The notes beneath the pieces are model-generated. The model saw only the letters and a list, made by a program, of their open reading frames with translations, made no database searches and was not told the origin of the DNA. DNA of 19,078 nucleotides. It comes from Nanobdellota archaeon (GTDB taxonomy: Archaea > Nanobdellota > Nanobdellia > Pacearchaeales > GW2011-AR1). The DNA lies in contig JAHIEH010000009.1 in the NCBI GenBank assembly GCA_018901675.1, positions 1-19,078 on the forward strand. Reading direction: 5' to 3'. Below are positions 1 to 6,386 of this stretch, piece after piece. Each line of letters opens with the position of its first letter. The stretch's first letter is position 1. The position numbers and the translations under genes were made by a program.

Positions 1-125
1 GACTGATTAGGGGGGTAATTATAGTCAAAGATAAGGATAGCAATAAGGTTATTTCAGTGTTGCATGGTTACAAAATTAAGCCAAATGTTTTTAACATAAA
101 CGTTAAATCTTCTGTGTTGCTTTAA
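1..125 (+). CDS. C-terminal fragment of an unidentified protein (5' end outside window)
   Basis: An open frame enters at the window edge (codons in phase with position 3) and ends at the TAA at 123-125, giving about 40 residues. The peptide reads like protein, with alternating hydrophobic and charged residues (LIRGVIIVKDKDSNKVISVL and onward), and ends in VKSSVLL. I do not recognise the family. The stop codon lies in the loop of a 9-bp inverted repeat (112-120/130-138), which may end the transcript. The fragment is short, so chance openness cannot be excluded. Confidence 0.45.
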   Translation, partial: LIRGVIIVKDKDSNKVISVLHGYKIKPNVFNINVKSSVLL

Positions 126-138
126 TCATGCAACACAG
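112..138 (+). terminator. 9-bp hairpin spanning the stop codon of the first gene
   Basis: Positions 112-120 (CTGTGTTGC) pair perfectly with 130-138 (GCAACACAG) around a 9-nt loop containing the TAA stop. No U-run follows; a C-rich stretch does. An alternative 10-bp pairing of 57-66 with 127-136 uses the same right arm. The terminator role is inferred from position. Confidence 0.35.
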
Positions 139-189
139 CTCCCCCTCCCAAACCTTTTAAAGTTCTCAATATTCATATCTTAATATTTA

Positions 190-261
190 GGGCCTGTCGT
201 TCAACGGATAGGATAAGTGGCTTCGGACCACTGGACAGAGGTTCGACTCCTCTCAGGCTCA
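190..261 (+). tRNA. tRNA-Arg (anticodon TCG)
   Basis: A full cloverleaf fits. The acceptor stem is GGGCCTG (190-196) with CAGGCTC (254-260), including one G-T pair, and the discriminator is A261. The D stem is GTTC/GGAT with an 8-nt loop. The anticodon stem is AGTGG/CCACT with loop CTTCGGA, placing the anticodon TCG at 223-225. The variable region is 4 nt. The T arm is AGAGG/CCTCT with loop TTCGACT. UCG reads CGA arginine codons. No intron is present and CCA is not encoded. A TTTTAAA box at about 155-162 could be the promoter. Confidence 0.95.
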
Positions 262-611
262 TGTCAGGCATATGTCATGGGCTGAACCATAAATTAACCC
301 ACAACAAGTTGCTTATAGTCAAGGACATTGATATTTCCTCATTTATGCCTTGACTATCAAGGGAAAGGCATACAATTTTGATTAATTATTTATGTCTTTC
401 ACTATAAATTCATTTGCTCGTAAATCGACGCTGTTAGATTTATTCGGGGTCAAAATTTTAATGCAAAAATCCAAGCGAAGCAGGATTTGAGTTATTCATC
501 GTGAGCTAAGCGAACCAAATTTATGTGCAGAAAAGGGGGGCATATATCAGTGGCTGTCATTTCATACTCCAAATTCATAAGATTAATAAATCTGTTTTTC
601 ATTAAATAAAC
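262..611. other. 350-bp gene-free region with several small hairpins
   Basis: No credible coding frame was seen. There is a 10-bp perfect inverted repeat at 315-324/348-357 (ATAGTCAAGG/CCTTGACTAT, 23-nt loop). Two successive hairpins, each with a 6-bp stem and 10-nt loop, lie at 421-442 (TAAATC/GATTTA) and 467-488 (AAATCC/GGATTT). The word AAGCGAA occurs at 473-479 and 508-514. The stretch 415-540 has more GC-containing words than the surrounding DNA and could be a structured RNA or one copy of a dispersed intergenic repeat; neither can be shown from one window. Confidence 0.4.
583..590 (+). promoter_or_regulatory. Putative TATA box (box A) of the htrA-proS operon
   Basis: TTAATAAA is centred about 25 nt upstream of the ATG at 612, and there is no Shine-Dalgarno sequence before the ATG. 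This fits an archaeal promoter producing a leaderless mRNA. It is predicted from position and composition only. Confidence 0.45.
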
Positions 612-1454
612 ATGCCACTTAAAAGACATCACAAAATAATTATAGGTGGGGTAAGCACTGCCCTTTTGATTTATATCATAGTAATGAGTGTTCTTTTATA
701 CACTTTGTTCATTAAAATAAATGTTAATGAAAAATCATTTGAAGCAAAGCTTAATGAAATCCAGGCAGATATCCAGAGCAAATTAAACGAGCTGACACAA
801 AATCTGATGCAGACAAAAGAAAGTATTGGAGAGACAAAAAATCAAATAGAGCAGTTAAAAGCTTCTGCAAGCAGTGATTTTTCAGGGATTATTGGGGAAT
901 CAATTCCATCTGTCGTAACAATAATAACTGATGTTGCCCAAGGAACAGGTTTTATAATTAAAAGTGATGGTTATGTAGTAACTAATGCCCATGTTTTAGT
1001 TGGGGGAAGGGAAATATATGCTATAACTTCTGAACAGGAGAAGTTTAAAGCTTCGCTTGTAGGATACAATGGAGATTTAGATGTTGCACTTCTAAAAATT
1101 CCCGGAACATATTCCTACCTAGAATTAGGAAACTCTAATAATGTTCAAATTGGTGAGAAAGTAATTGCAATTGGCAATCCTCTTGGACTGCAATTTTCTG
1201 CATCAGAGGGGATAGTGTCTGCAGTCCATAGAACAGGGGCAAATGAACTCCCGGCATATATACAAACCGACGCTGCCCTTAATCCTGGCAATAGTGGAGG
1301 CCCATTAATAAATAAAGATGGAGAAGTAATAGGCATGAATAATTTCAAAATCGGCGGGGGGGAAAACCTTGGCTTTGCCTTAGAAAGCAATTATATAATA
1401 GATGTTGTTAATGAAATAAGTGATAAAGCAGAATTGAATCAAACTTTAAATTAG
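612..1454 (+). CDS. Membrane-anchored trypsin-like serine protease (HtrA/DegP-like, no PDZ)
   Basis: A 280-residue HtrA-type S1 serine protease. A signal-anchor helix at about residues 9-34, following MPLKRHHK, should place the protease outside the membrane. Residues about 38-84 look like coiled coil. The catalytic triad is H127 (in NAHV), D157 (in DLDVALLKI) and S228 (in GNSGGPL), so it should be active. The family usually has one or two PDZ domains after the protease; here the protein ends right after the protease fold, so substrate choice or oligomerisation may depend on the coiled coil. The likely role is breakdown of damaged envelope or secreted proteins. proS starts 1 nt after the stop, so the two genes are probably cotranscribed. 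Confidence 0.88.
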   Translation: MPLKRHHKIIIGGVSTALLIYIIVMSVLLYTLFIKINVNEKSFEAKLNEIQADIQSKLNELTQNLMQTKESIGETKNQIEQLKASASSDFSGIIGESIPSVVTIITDVAQGTGFIIKSDGYVVTNAHVLVGGREIYAITSEQEKFKASLVGYNGDLDVALLKIPGTYSYLELGNSNNVQIGEKVIAIGNPLGLQFSASEGIVSAVHRTGANELPAYIQTDAALNPGNSGGPLINKDGEVIGMNNFKIGGGENLGFALESNYIIDVVNEISDKAELNQTLN

Positions 1455-1455
1455 A

Positions 1456-2910
1456 ATGGAAAAAAATCAAAATCAAGAAGGTTTAACTGTAAAAAAAGAC
1501 GAAAATTTTTCAGATTGGTATTCGCAAGTTTTAGAAAAAGCAGAGATAACTGATTTAAGATATGATGTAAAGGGATTTGTAGTCATAAGGCCATGGGGAG
1601 CAATGACAATAGAAAATATGTATAGACTTTATGAGCAAGCCCTTCAAAAAAGAGGGCATATGCCTTGTTTTTTTCCTACAGTAATCCCTGAAAAAAATTT
1701 CAAAAAAGAAGCAAGTCACGTTAAAGGGTTTAGCCCTTCTGTATTCTGGCTGGAAAAAGTCAATGAAGAGGATAGGCTTGCATTAAGACCTACAAGTGAA
1801 ACAGCCTTTTTCCAGATGTATAGTCTATGGATTCGCTCTTGGAGAGATTTGCCCCTAAAACTTTATCAGAGGGCAAACGTCTTTAGATATGAAACAAAAG
1901 CAACACGCCCTTTAATCAGGGCAAGAGAGTTTTATTGGATTGAGACTCATAATTGTTTTGCAACAAAAGAAGAAGCAGAAAAACACATTCAGGAAGATAT
2001 TCAAAATACAGAAGAGATAATGCACCAGAAATTTGGGATTCCGTTCTTAGCAATAAAAAGACCAGAGTGGGACAAATTTGCAGGAGCTGTTTACACAATT
2101 GGCTCTGATGTATTAATGCCCAACGGCAGATTCATCCAACAGCCATCAACTCATCTATTAGGACAGCATTTTTCTAAAGCATTTAATATAAAATTCAAAG
2201 ATGAAAATGGAAAAGAAGAATATGTTTGGCAAACATGTTATGGTCCTGCGATTTCAAGAATTCTTGCATCAGTAATTTCAATGCATGGCGATGATAAAGG
2301 AATAGTAATGCCTTTTTGCATCTCTCCTCTACAAGTGGTAATAATCCCCATATTCAGCAAAGAAAACAAAAACAAGATATTAAAAGAATGCGAAGCAATA
2401 AAAGAAAAATTGCTTAAAGAAGAAATAAGAGCAGATGTAGATAATTCTGAGAAACGTCCAGGAGAAAAATATTATAACTGGGAATTAAAAGGTGTTCCAT
2501 TCAGATTGGAAATAGGGGAAAAAGAGCTCAAAGAAAAGAAATTAACCTTATTTATAAGAGATGTAGAAAAAAAAGAAAAGATTTCATTAAAAGATTTGGA
2601 TAAACTGAAGGCATTAGGAGAAGAATTTGACAAAAGACTTATAAAAAAAGCAGATAAATTCATGGAAGGAAAAATTGTAGATTGCAAGACAAAAGAAGAT
2701 ATAAAGAAAGCAATAAAGAATAAAAAAATTGCAAGAGTAAATTTCTGTTCAATAGATATCTCTGGAGAAAAATGTGCAGGAGTTATTGAAAAAGAAGCTG
2801 ATGCAGAAGTTCGGGGAATTTTGGCAAACAAAACAGAGAAACCATCGGGAAAATGTGTTGTATGCGGTAAAGAAGCAGAAGAAGTGGTATATATAGGCAA
2901 ATCATATTAG
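1456..2910 (+). CDS. proS: Prolyl-tRNA synthetase, archaeal/eukaryal type
   Basis: A 484-residue class II synthetase that charges tRNA-Pro with proline. Visible signatures are RPTSE at 111-115, motif 2 around residues 140-166 (VFRYETKATRPLIRAREFYW), and motif 3 around 263-280 (GPAISRILASVISMHGDD). The anticodon-binding domain follows (about 290-395). The C-terminal zinc domain has C431, C440, C467 and C470, and the protein ends in Tyr (GKSY), as in archaeal/eukaryal ProRS, where the terminal tyrosine reaches the active site. The bacterial editing insertion is absent. Length matches the family. The ATG lies 1 nt after the protease stop codon, so translation may be coupled. This is the one synthetase here of clearly archaeal type. 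Confidence 0.96.
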   Translation: MEKNQNQEGLTVKKDENFSDWYSQVLEKAEITDLRYDVKGFVVIRPWGAMTIENMYRLYEQALQKRGHMPCFFPTVIPEKNFKKEASHVKGFSPSVFWLEKVNEEDRLALRPTSETAFFQMYSLWIRSWRDLPLKLYQRANVFRYETKATRPLIRAREFYWIETHNCFATKEEAEKHIQEDIQNTEEIMHQKFGIPFLAIKRPEWDKFAGAVYTIGSDVLMPNGRFIQQPSTHLLGQHFSKAFNIKFKDENGKEEYVWQTCYGPAISRILASVISMHGDDKGIVMPFCISPLQVVIIPIFSKENKNKILKECEAIKEKLLKEEIRADVDNSEKRPGEKYYNWELKGVPFRLEIGEKELKEKKLTLFIRDVEKKEKISLKDLDKLKALGEEFDKRLIKKADKFMEGKIVDCKTKEDIKKAIKNKKIARVNFCSIDISGEKCAGVIEKEADAEVRGILANKTEKPSGKCVVCGKEAEEVVYIGKSY

Positions 2911-3490
2911 ATAGTGTCAAATGTTAAAGGGGCATCCTTCTTTTGGGATTTATTCTTCTTCTAAAGGAACAATTGAGTTTAATTCATCTTCTAATTCCAA
3001 AGTTATCTCCAATAATGCGCTTAACTCCTGTTCCACAATTCTTTCTTCTATTTTTCCTTTTTCTTTCATTTTAAATTCTTCCTGAATTTTAAAGGCAGAA
3101 AATTTCCTATTTTCTTCATTTTAAATTTTCAGATAAGCCCATTTTAAAAATCTTTCCAAACCTGAATTAACCAGAAGTAAACCTTCATTCAATTCAGGCA
3201 GGGAAAATTTGTCCGAATCAAATCAAAGGGCATTTAGTTGTCTTGTAAACTAAGCCAAACCAGCATCTGCTATTCCAACAATATGCAAATCTTAGCTCAG
3301 TTTTCATATCTTTCTTAAGAGAATAATCTTTTAATACTTTTCTATGCTGGGATATAATAATGTTATTAATCATATTTTCAGGATTTATTCAGCAATCAAC
3401 AAACTATGGCCCAAAAACTATTAATATTGATTATTCACAATATTTGTCCTTTAAGATAATAACTTACACTTACCATCTACCTAAGAAAAT
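2911..3490. other. 580-bp region without an intact gene
   Basis: Lies between proS (+) and the DHH gene (-), whose 3' ends face each other. It holds the decayed minus-strand frame described separately and a 7-bp hairpin at 3423-3429/3438-3444 (AATATTG/CAATATT) that could help end transcription of the DHH gene. Otherwise I see only AT-rich sequence. Confidence 0.4.
2950..3390 (-). pseudogene. Decayed reading frame of unknown family
   Basis: On the minus strand, one phase gives protein-like sequence from about 3290 down to the stop at 2950-2952, broken by isolated stops (one at 3121-3123). The last uninterrupted part (2950-3120) encodes 56 residues rich in Glu and Leu; an ATG inside it at 3067-3069 would give 39 residues. 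Upstream, a different phase carries KDMKTELRFAY, which would join with one frameshift to IVGIADAGLA in the first phase. This pattern suggests an inactivated gene for a helical protein, though AT-rich DNA can mimic it. The family is not recognised. The last 39-56 codons could still be a small live gene. Confidence 0.3.
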
Positions 3491-4531
3491 TTAATCTATC
3501 AATTTAACCAATCTTTCTCTAAACTTTTCCAGGTCTTCAATTTTAACCTGCGCCCCAACAGCATCTTCATGCCCTCCGCCGGTTGCATTATCCAAGCCCT
3601 CAATTGATTTTAAAACAATCTCCCTTATTTTTTTACCTCTTACAGAAACATTCGCCTTTGCTCCAATAATATAAACAACCACAATAACTTTGCTTGGAAA
3701 TAAGTAACTAAGCTCATTAGCTAAATCTGCACTCATGCTTAAATCCCCCCCATACTGAAAAAACAGCAATTTCTTAGAATTTTTTGCTGTTTCCTCTGCC
3801 TTTTTAAGGAGTTTTTGATATTTAAGAGTTATCTGCTCATAACGATAATGCATAGAATGGTTTTTGCTGTTTTCTTCAAGCACCTCATAAGGAGTCTTAA
3901 CTTGCATTAAAAATTTTAGCATGTTTATTACATTTGTCGTGCTATCCTTCAGGCCAAAACTGAACATTTTCCCTATTTTTCCTATTGGAGATTTATAAAA
4001 AACATCAAAAGCATCATTTGATTTTATGCTTAAATCCGGGTATAACTTCTCAAACTCGTGATAGAAATCTGGCAGAAATTTATCCGAAATACAACCCACC
4101 ACAGAAACCCACAAATCTTCTTTATTTCTTGTTATCTGGTAGCATAGGTAAGTAACCGGCTCATTATTCTTATCCTTATTCAAAACCGGATTGTAGTAGT
4201 ATACAAACTCTGGAATCTCTGCCTTAACCTCATGATGGTCTATCCAAACAAGGGGAATATTATGCTGTTCCACTTTTTTGAAGAACTCATCAGAAATTAT
4301 TGGCTTGTCCAGCACAAAAATATAATCTGCATTAAGCTCCTGCACTTTCCTGAAGTAACTCGCATCTAAATCAGGAAATGATTTTATAGCAACTCCTTTT
4401 CCTTTTTTTAAATATCTCCTTAATGAAAGAAAACTGCATAACCCATCCCCATCATTATCAAAAAAGAATAAAGGATTCTGGGCTTTTTCCAGGTGTTCTT
4501 TAATTTCTTTAATCTGTCCTTCGGTTAGCAT
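3491..4531 (-). CDS. DHH/DHHA1 family phosphoesterase
   Basis: A 346-residue protein with the two-domain plan of RecJ/NrnA/GdpP-type phosphoesterases. In the DHH domain the Mn-binding motifs are complete: DNDGDG (D25, D27, D29), D75 in VLDKP, D98-H99-H100, and D150 in CISD. The DHHA1 domain carries VSVRG (295-299) and GGGH (318-321), which bind substrate phosphate and nucleotide in the family. Known members cut small nucleotides (c-di-AMP, pApA, nanoRNA) or single-stranded DNA/RNA from the 5' end. It lies 34 nt downstream of the DisA gene on the same strand, which makes c-di-AMP or pApA hydrolysis an attractive inference. An archaeal RecJ-like nuclease is the alternative. A box A-like AATTTAAAAACC in the gap may give it its own promoter. 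Confidence 0.88.
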   Translation of the reverse strand: MLTEGQIKEIKEHLEKAQNPLFFFDNDGDGLCSFLSLRRYLKKGKGVAIKSFPDLDASYFRKVQELNADYIFVLDKPIISDEFFKKVEQHNIPLVWIDHHEVKAEIPEFVYYYNPVLNKDKNNEPVTYLCYQITRNKEDLWVSVVGCISDKFLPDFYHEFEKLYPDLSIKSNDAFDVFYKSPIGKIGKMFSFGLKDSTTNVINMLKFLMQVKTPYEVLEENSKNHSMHYRYEQITLKYQKLLKKAEETAKNSKKLLFFQYGGDLSMSADLANELSYLFPSKVIVVVYIIGAKANVSVRGKKIREIVLKSIEGLDNATGGGHEDAVGAQVKIEDLEKFRERLVKLID

Positions 4532-4551
4532 CTTAACTTAAGAAAAAATCG

Positions 4552-4562
4552 GTTTTTAAATT
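4552..4562 (-). promoter_or_regulatory. Putative TATA box for the DHH phosphoesterase gene
   Basis: On the minus strand the sequence reads AATTTAAAAAC, centred about 26 nt upstream of the ATG at 4531, inside the 34-nt gap after the DisA gene. It may allow separate leaderless expression of the phosphoesterase. Predicted from spacing only. Confidence 0.4.
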
Positions 4563-4565
4563 ATC

Positions 4566-5705
4566 TTAAATCTTTTTTCCAACCATTATTTTCTCTTTGA
4601 GGGTTTTTAATTCTTTATTAAAAAATAGCACCGAATCTTTTTTCTTTAAAACCTTTAAAAGAGTAACTTCATCAGCATTCAAAATTTCTTCTAGATTTTT
4701 TAGGTTGCTGATTAAAGTTTTTAGATCTTTTTCTAAAATGTTGGTTTTACTCAGCATTCTTATCCCCCTTGGAAAAACCGGTTTGTCATAAAGCTCATCA
4801 AAAAGCAATCTGGATATATTCTGTATCTCCAGTAAAAAATCAAAATTCATATTGTCCAAAACAGCCCCCACTTTGGTGTATCTTTGGCCAAAATAATCCT
4901 TTAATATAAGTTCTTCTTCCTTGTTCAAATTTCTTGTCAGCTCTTTCATTCTCATGCTAACCACGATTCCTTCTTTCCCCAGCTCAACTAAATGTTTTTT
5001 TACTAAAGAGGATATTCTCTTCATCATCTCAAATCTCTGCAAAACAGAGCAAACATCACTGGTAGTCACAAGATTGTTTATTTCAAGTATGTTCAAGTTG
5101 GACAGCAAATCATTAAAAATTTCTTTTTGCTTTTCTAATATCTGCAGATTTTCTGCAGCTCTTCTTAATATTTCTGAACTTGCTTCAAGCTCATATTTTA
5201 TATCCTTATAATACAGGGTTATTTTGTTTTTTCTTTCAGAGACAGCTATAACTATTGCTTTCATTTGCCTGGCAGTTCTTTCGGCAGATTTATGCCTAGT
5301 GCCAGTCTCTCTGGTTAAGACGCCGATATCCGGCACCAGCATTGTATTAGCATAAAGTATTTTTTTCATATCATTAGAAAGGATTATTGCCCCATCCATT
5401 TTAGCAAGCTCTACCAGTTTTTGAGAGTTAAATCTGCAATTGATTTTAAAACCCCCTTCTGCAATATCTAAAAGGTTTTCATTATCAACAGCAATCAAAG
5501 CGCCCATCCCAGCCCTCAATATATCGTCTAACGCCAGTCTTATTGAAGTTCCTGGTGCAAAAATTTTCAGGAGGTCTATAAGCTCTAAATCAGTCTCTTT
5601 TTGTTTTTCCTGCTTCAACAAAAGAAGTTTAACTTTCTTTTCTTCTTTTGGAGCAGATTCTTTAATAGAATTATCTTGATTGGCAATTTCCTCTTTTATT
5701 TCCAT
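4566..5705 (-). CDS. disA: DisA-type diadenylate cyclase (c-di-AMP synthase)
   Basis: A 379-residue protein matching DisA, which makes c-di-AMP from two ATP. After a charged N-terminal extension (about 1-40), the DAC domain (about 41-175) has both active-site motifs: DGA (104-106, in MDGAIILS) and the RHxSA motif (GTRHKSAERTA, 135-145). A helical linker (about 176-310) leads to a C-terminal HhH-like region (about 311-365) starting PRGIRMLSK. B. subtilis DisA has about 360 residues, so the full domain set is present. Odd point: the glycine hairpin expected after LNADEVTLLKV (GIG in bacterial DisA) reads LKKKDSVLF, so DNA-junction binding may be weakened or lost. Archaea more often use the shorter DacZ enzyme. 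A DHH phosphoesterase follows on the same strand. Confidence 0.92.
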   Translation of the reverse strand: MEIKEEIANQDNSIKESAPKEEKKVKLLLLKQEKQKETDLELIDLLKIFAPGTSIRLALDDILRAGMGALIAVDNENLLDIAEGGFKINCRFNSQKLVELAKMDGAIILSNDMKKILYANTMLVPDIGVLTRETGTRHKSAERTARQMKAIVIAVSERKNKITLYYKDIKYELEASSEILRRAAENLQILEKQKEIFNDLLSNLNILEINNLVTTSDVCSVLQRFEMMKRISSLVKKHLVELGKEGIVVSMRMKELTRNLNKEEELILKDYFGQRYTKVGAVLDNMNFDFLLEIQNISRLLFDELYDKPVFPRGIRMLSKTNILEKDLKTLISNLKNLEEILNADEVTLLKVLKKKDSVLFFNKELKTLKEKIMVGKKI

Positions 5706-5726
5706 ATTTTATAAAAAGTAAGAGAA

Positions 5727-5734
5727 TATATAAA
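5727..5734 (-). promoter_or_regulatory. Putative TATA box of disA
   Basis: The minus strand reads TTTATATA, centred about 25 nt upstream of the disA ATG at 5705. This is a near-ideal archaeal box A and implies a leaderless transcript, so an mRNA-borne riboswitch ahead of disA is unlikely. Confidence 0.6.
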
Positions 5735-5741
5735 TTTTTAG

Positions 5742-5813
5742 TTGATGCAAAACATGTCAAGCTTTAATTATTTAAAGCAGCATAAACCGATGGCAGAACG
5801 GTTATTGCATCAA
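5742..5813. other. 72-nt sequence able to fold as a three-way junction
   Basis: The outer stem is TTGATGCAA (5742-5750) with TTGCATCAA (5805-5813), a perfect 9 bp. Inside are hairpin 1, GCTTTAA (5761-5767) with TTAAAGC (5772-5778) and a 4-nt loop, and hairpin 2, AACCG (5785-5789) with CGGTT (5799-5803) and a 9-nt loop. It lies upstream of the disA promoter (-) and of the promoter of the small membrane gene (+), so it is in neither predicted mRNA. It could be a separate small RNA, a DNA cruciform/operator, or chance in AT-rich DNA. Confidence 0.35.
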
Positions 5814-5898
5814 AAAATAGTTTGAAAGCACATCCACTTTAATCCAGTTTCACTAATTTTAAGTCGTAAAAATTGATATATACTGCAGCAACAGAAAA

Positions 5899-5907
5899 CT
5901 TTTAAAT
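5899..5907 (+). promoter_or_regulatory. Putative TATA box of the 69-residue membrane protein gene
   Basis: CTTTTAAAT is centred about 26 nt upstream of the ATG at 5929, the spacing seen at several other genes here. Confidence 0.4.
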
Positions 5908-5928
5908 GAAAAACACCAAAAGAAAGAT

Positions 5929-6138
5929 ATGAATAAATGGGCAGAATTATTTTTAGGATTGATTTTGTTAATAGGAGCTATCTTAGTTGCAGGGTATTCT
6001 GCATCTTGGGAATTGCTTGGCAGGAACTTTAATTTTCTAAGTGCAGCATGGATATTCCTTAAAGGCGGATTATTCTGGTTTGTAGTTATGATTGGACTTC
6101 TTTTCATCATGTTAGGAATAAGCGACTTAAGAGATTAA
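5929..6138 (+). CDS. Small two-helix membrane protein, unknown function
   Basis: A 69-residue protein with two hydrophobic helices, about residues 5-24 (ELFLGLILLIGAILVAGYSA) and about 40-63 (AWIFLKGGLFWFVVMIGLLFIMLGI), and a short charged tail (SDLRD). Glycines within both helices suggest close packing or oligomer formation. No family is recognised; small proteins of this kind are common in DPANN genomes. It is monocistronic, transcribed away from disA, with a box A-like sequence 26 nt upstream of the ATG. The regular hydrophobic pattern and well-placed promoter support it being real. Confidence 0.7.
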   Translation: MNKWAELFLGLILLIGAILVAGYSASWELLGRNFNFLSAAWIFLKGGLFWFVVMIGLLFIMLGISDLRD

Positions 6139-6185
6139 TATCAAAAAGTCCCTGAGTGTTTGTTTGGACTCATCGAGAACCAAAG

Positions 6186-6273
6186 ATTCTTGACTGCTGT
6201 CAAGAATGCAATCCCCAAAAAACATTCTTGAAGTTTGGATGCTCAAGAATTCATTTTCTTCCAGAATTCTTGA
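6186..6273. repeat. Five alternating copies of ATTCTTGA/TCAAGAAT
   Basis: The 8-bp word occurs at 6186-6193 (+), 6200-6207 (-), 6224-6231 (+), 6243-6250 (-) and 6266-6273 (+), strictly alternating in orientation. Neighbouring copies form perfect inverted repeats: ATTCTTGAC/GTCAAGAAT (9 bp, 4-nt loop, 6186-6207), an 8-bp pair (6224-6250, 11-nt loop) and TCAAGAATTC/GAATTCTTGA (10 bp, 11-nt loop, 6243-6273). The cluster lies after the small membrane gene and about 110 bp before nreA. Candidate roles are a multi-site operator for nreA, a stem-loop terminator or a small RNA. Confidence 0.6.
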
Positions 6274-6330
6274 CATTGTTCTTTTGTATTTTTATTTATT
6301 GGTGTTATGTGTATTTTCTCAGCACAAGAG

Positions 6331-6340
6331 TTATATAATA
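6331..6340 (+). promoter_or_regulatory. Putative TATA box of nreA
   Basis: TTATATAATA lies about 50 nt upstream of the nreA ATG. With a start about 25 nt downstream, the mRNA would have a short leader containing AGAGGT (6369-6374), a possible Shine-Dalgarno site 12 nt before the ATG. This differs from the leaderless arrangement of most neighbours. Confidence 0.45.
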
Positions 6341-6386
6341 TCCCTGTTTTTATACTTATGATTAAAAAAGAGGTAGTTGCTTAAAA

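Noticed and set aside
261..356. 31-residue open frame beginning at the tRNA discriminator base
   Set aside because: The start overlaps the tRNA, the frame is short and no promoter fits; it shares only a few residues (IVKD) with the upstream gene tail.
262..611. C/D-box guide RNA
   Set aside because: CTGA occurs near the tRNA end, but no RTGATGA C box at suitable distance was found here or in the other gene-free regions.
5706..5928. c-di-AMP (ydaO-type) riboswitch upstream of disA
   Set aside because: The box A lies 25 nt from the disA ATG, so the structured sequence is outside the mRNA, and the conserved ydaO core was not recognised.
6186..6273. Short CRISPR-like array
   Set aside because: The repeat unit is 8 bp, alternates in orientation and has unequal short gaps; there are no cas genes nearby.
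6156..6338. 60-residue open frame overlapping the five-copy repeat
   Set aside because: Its composition is unusual (many Cys, Phe and Trp), it spans the inverted-repeat cluster, and it has no well-placed promoter or ribosome site; it is best explained as chance openness.
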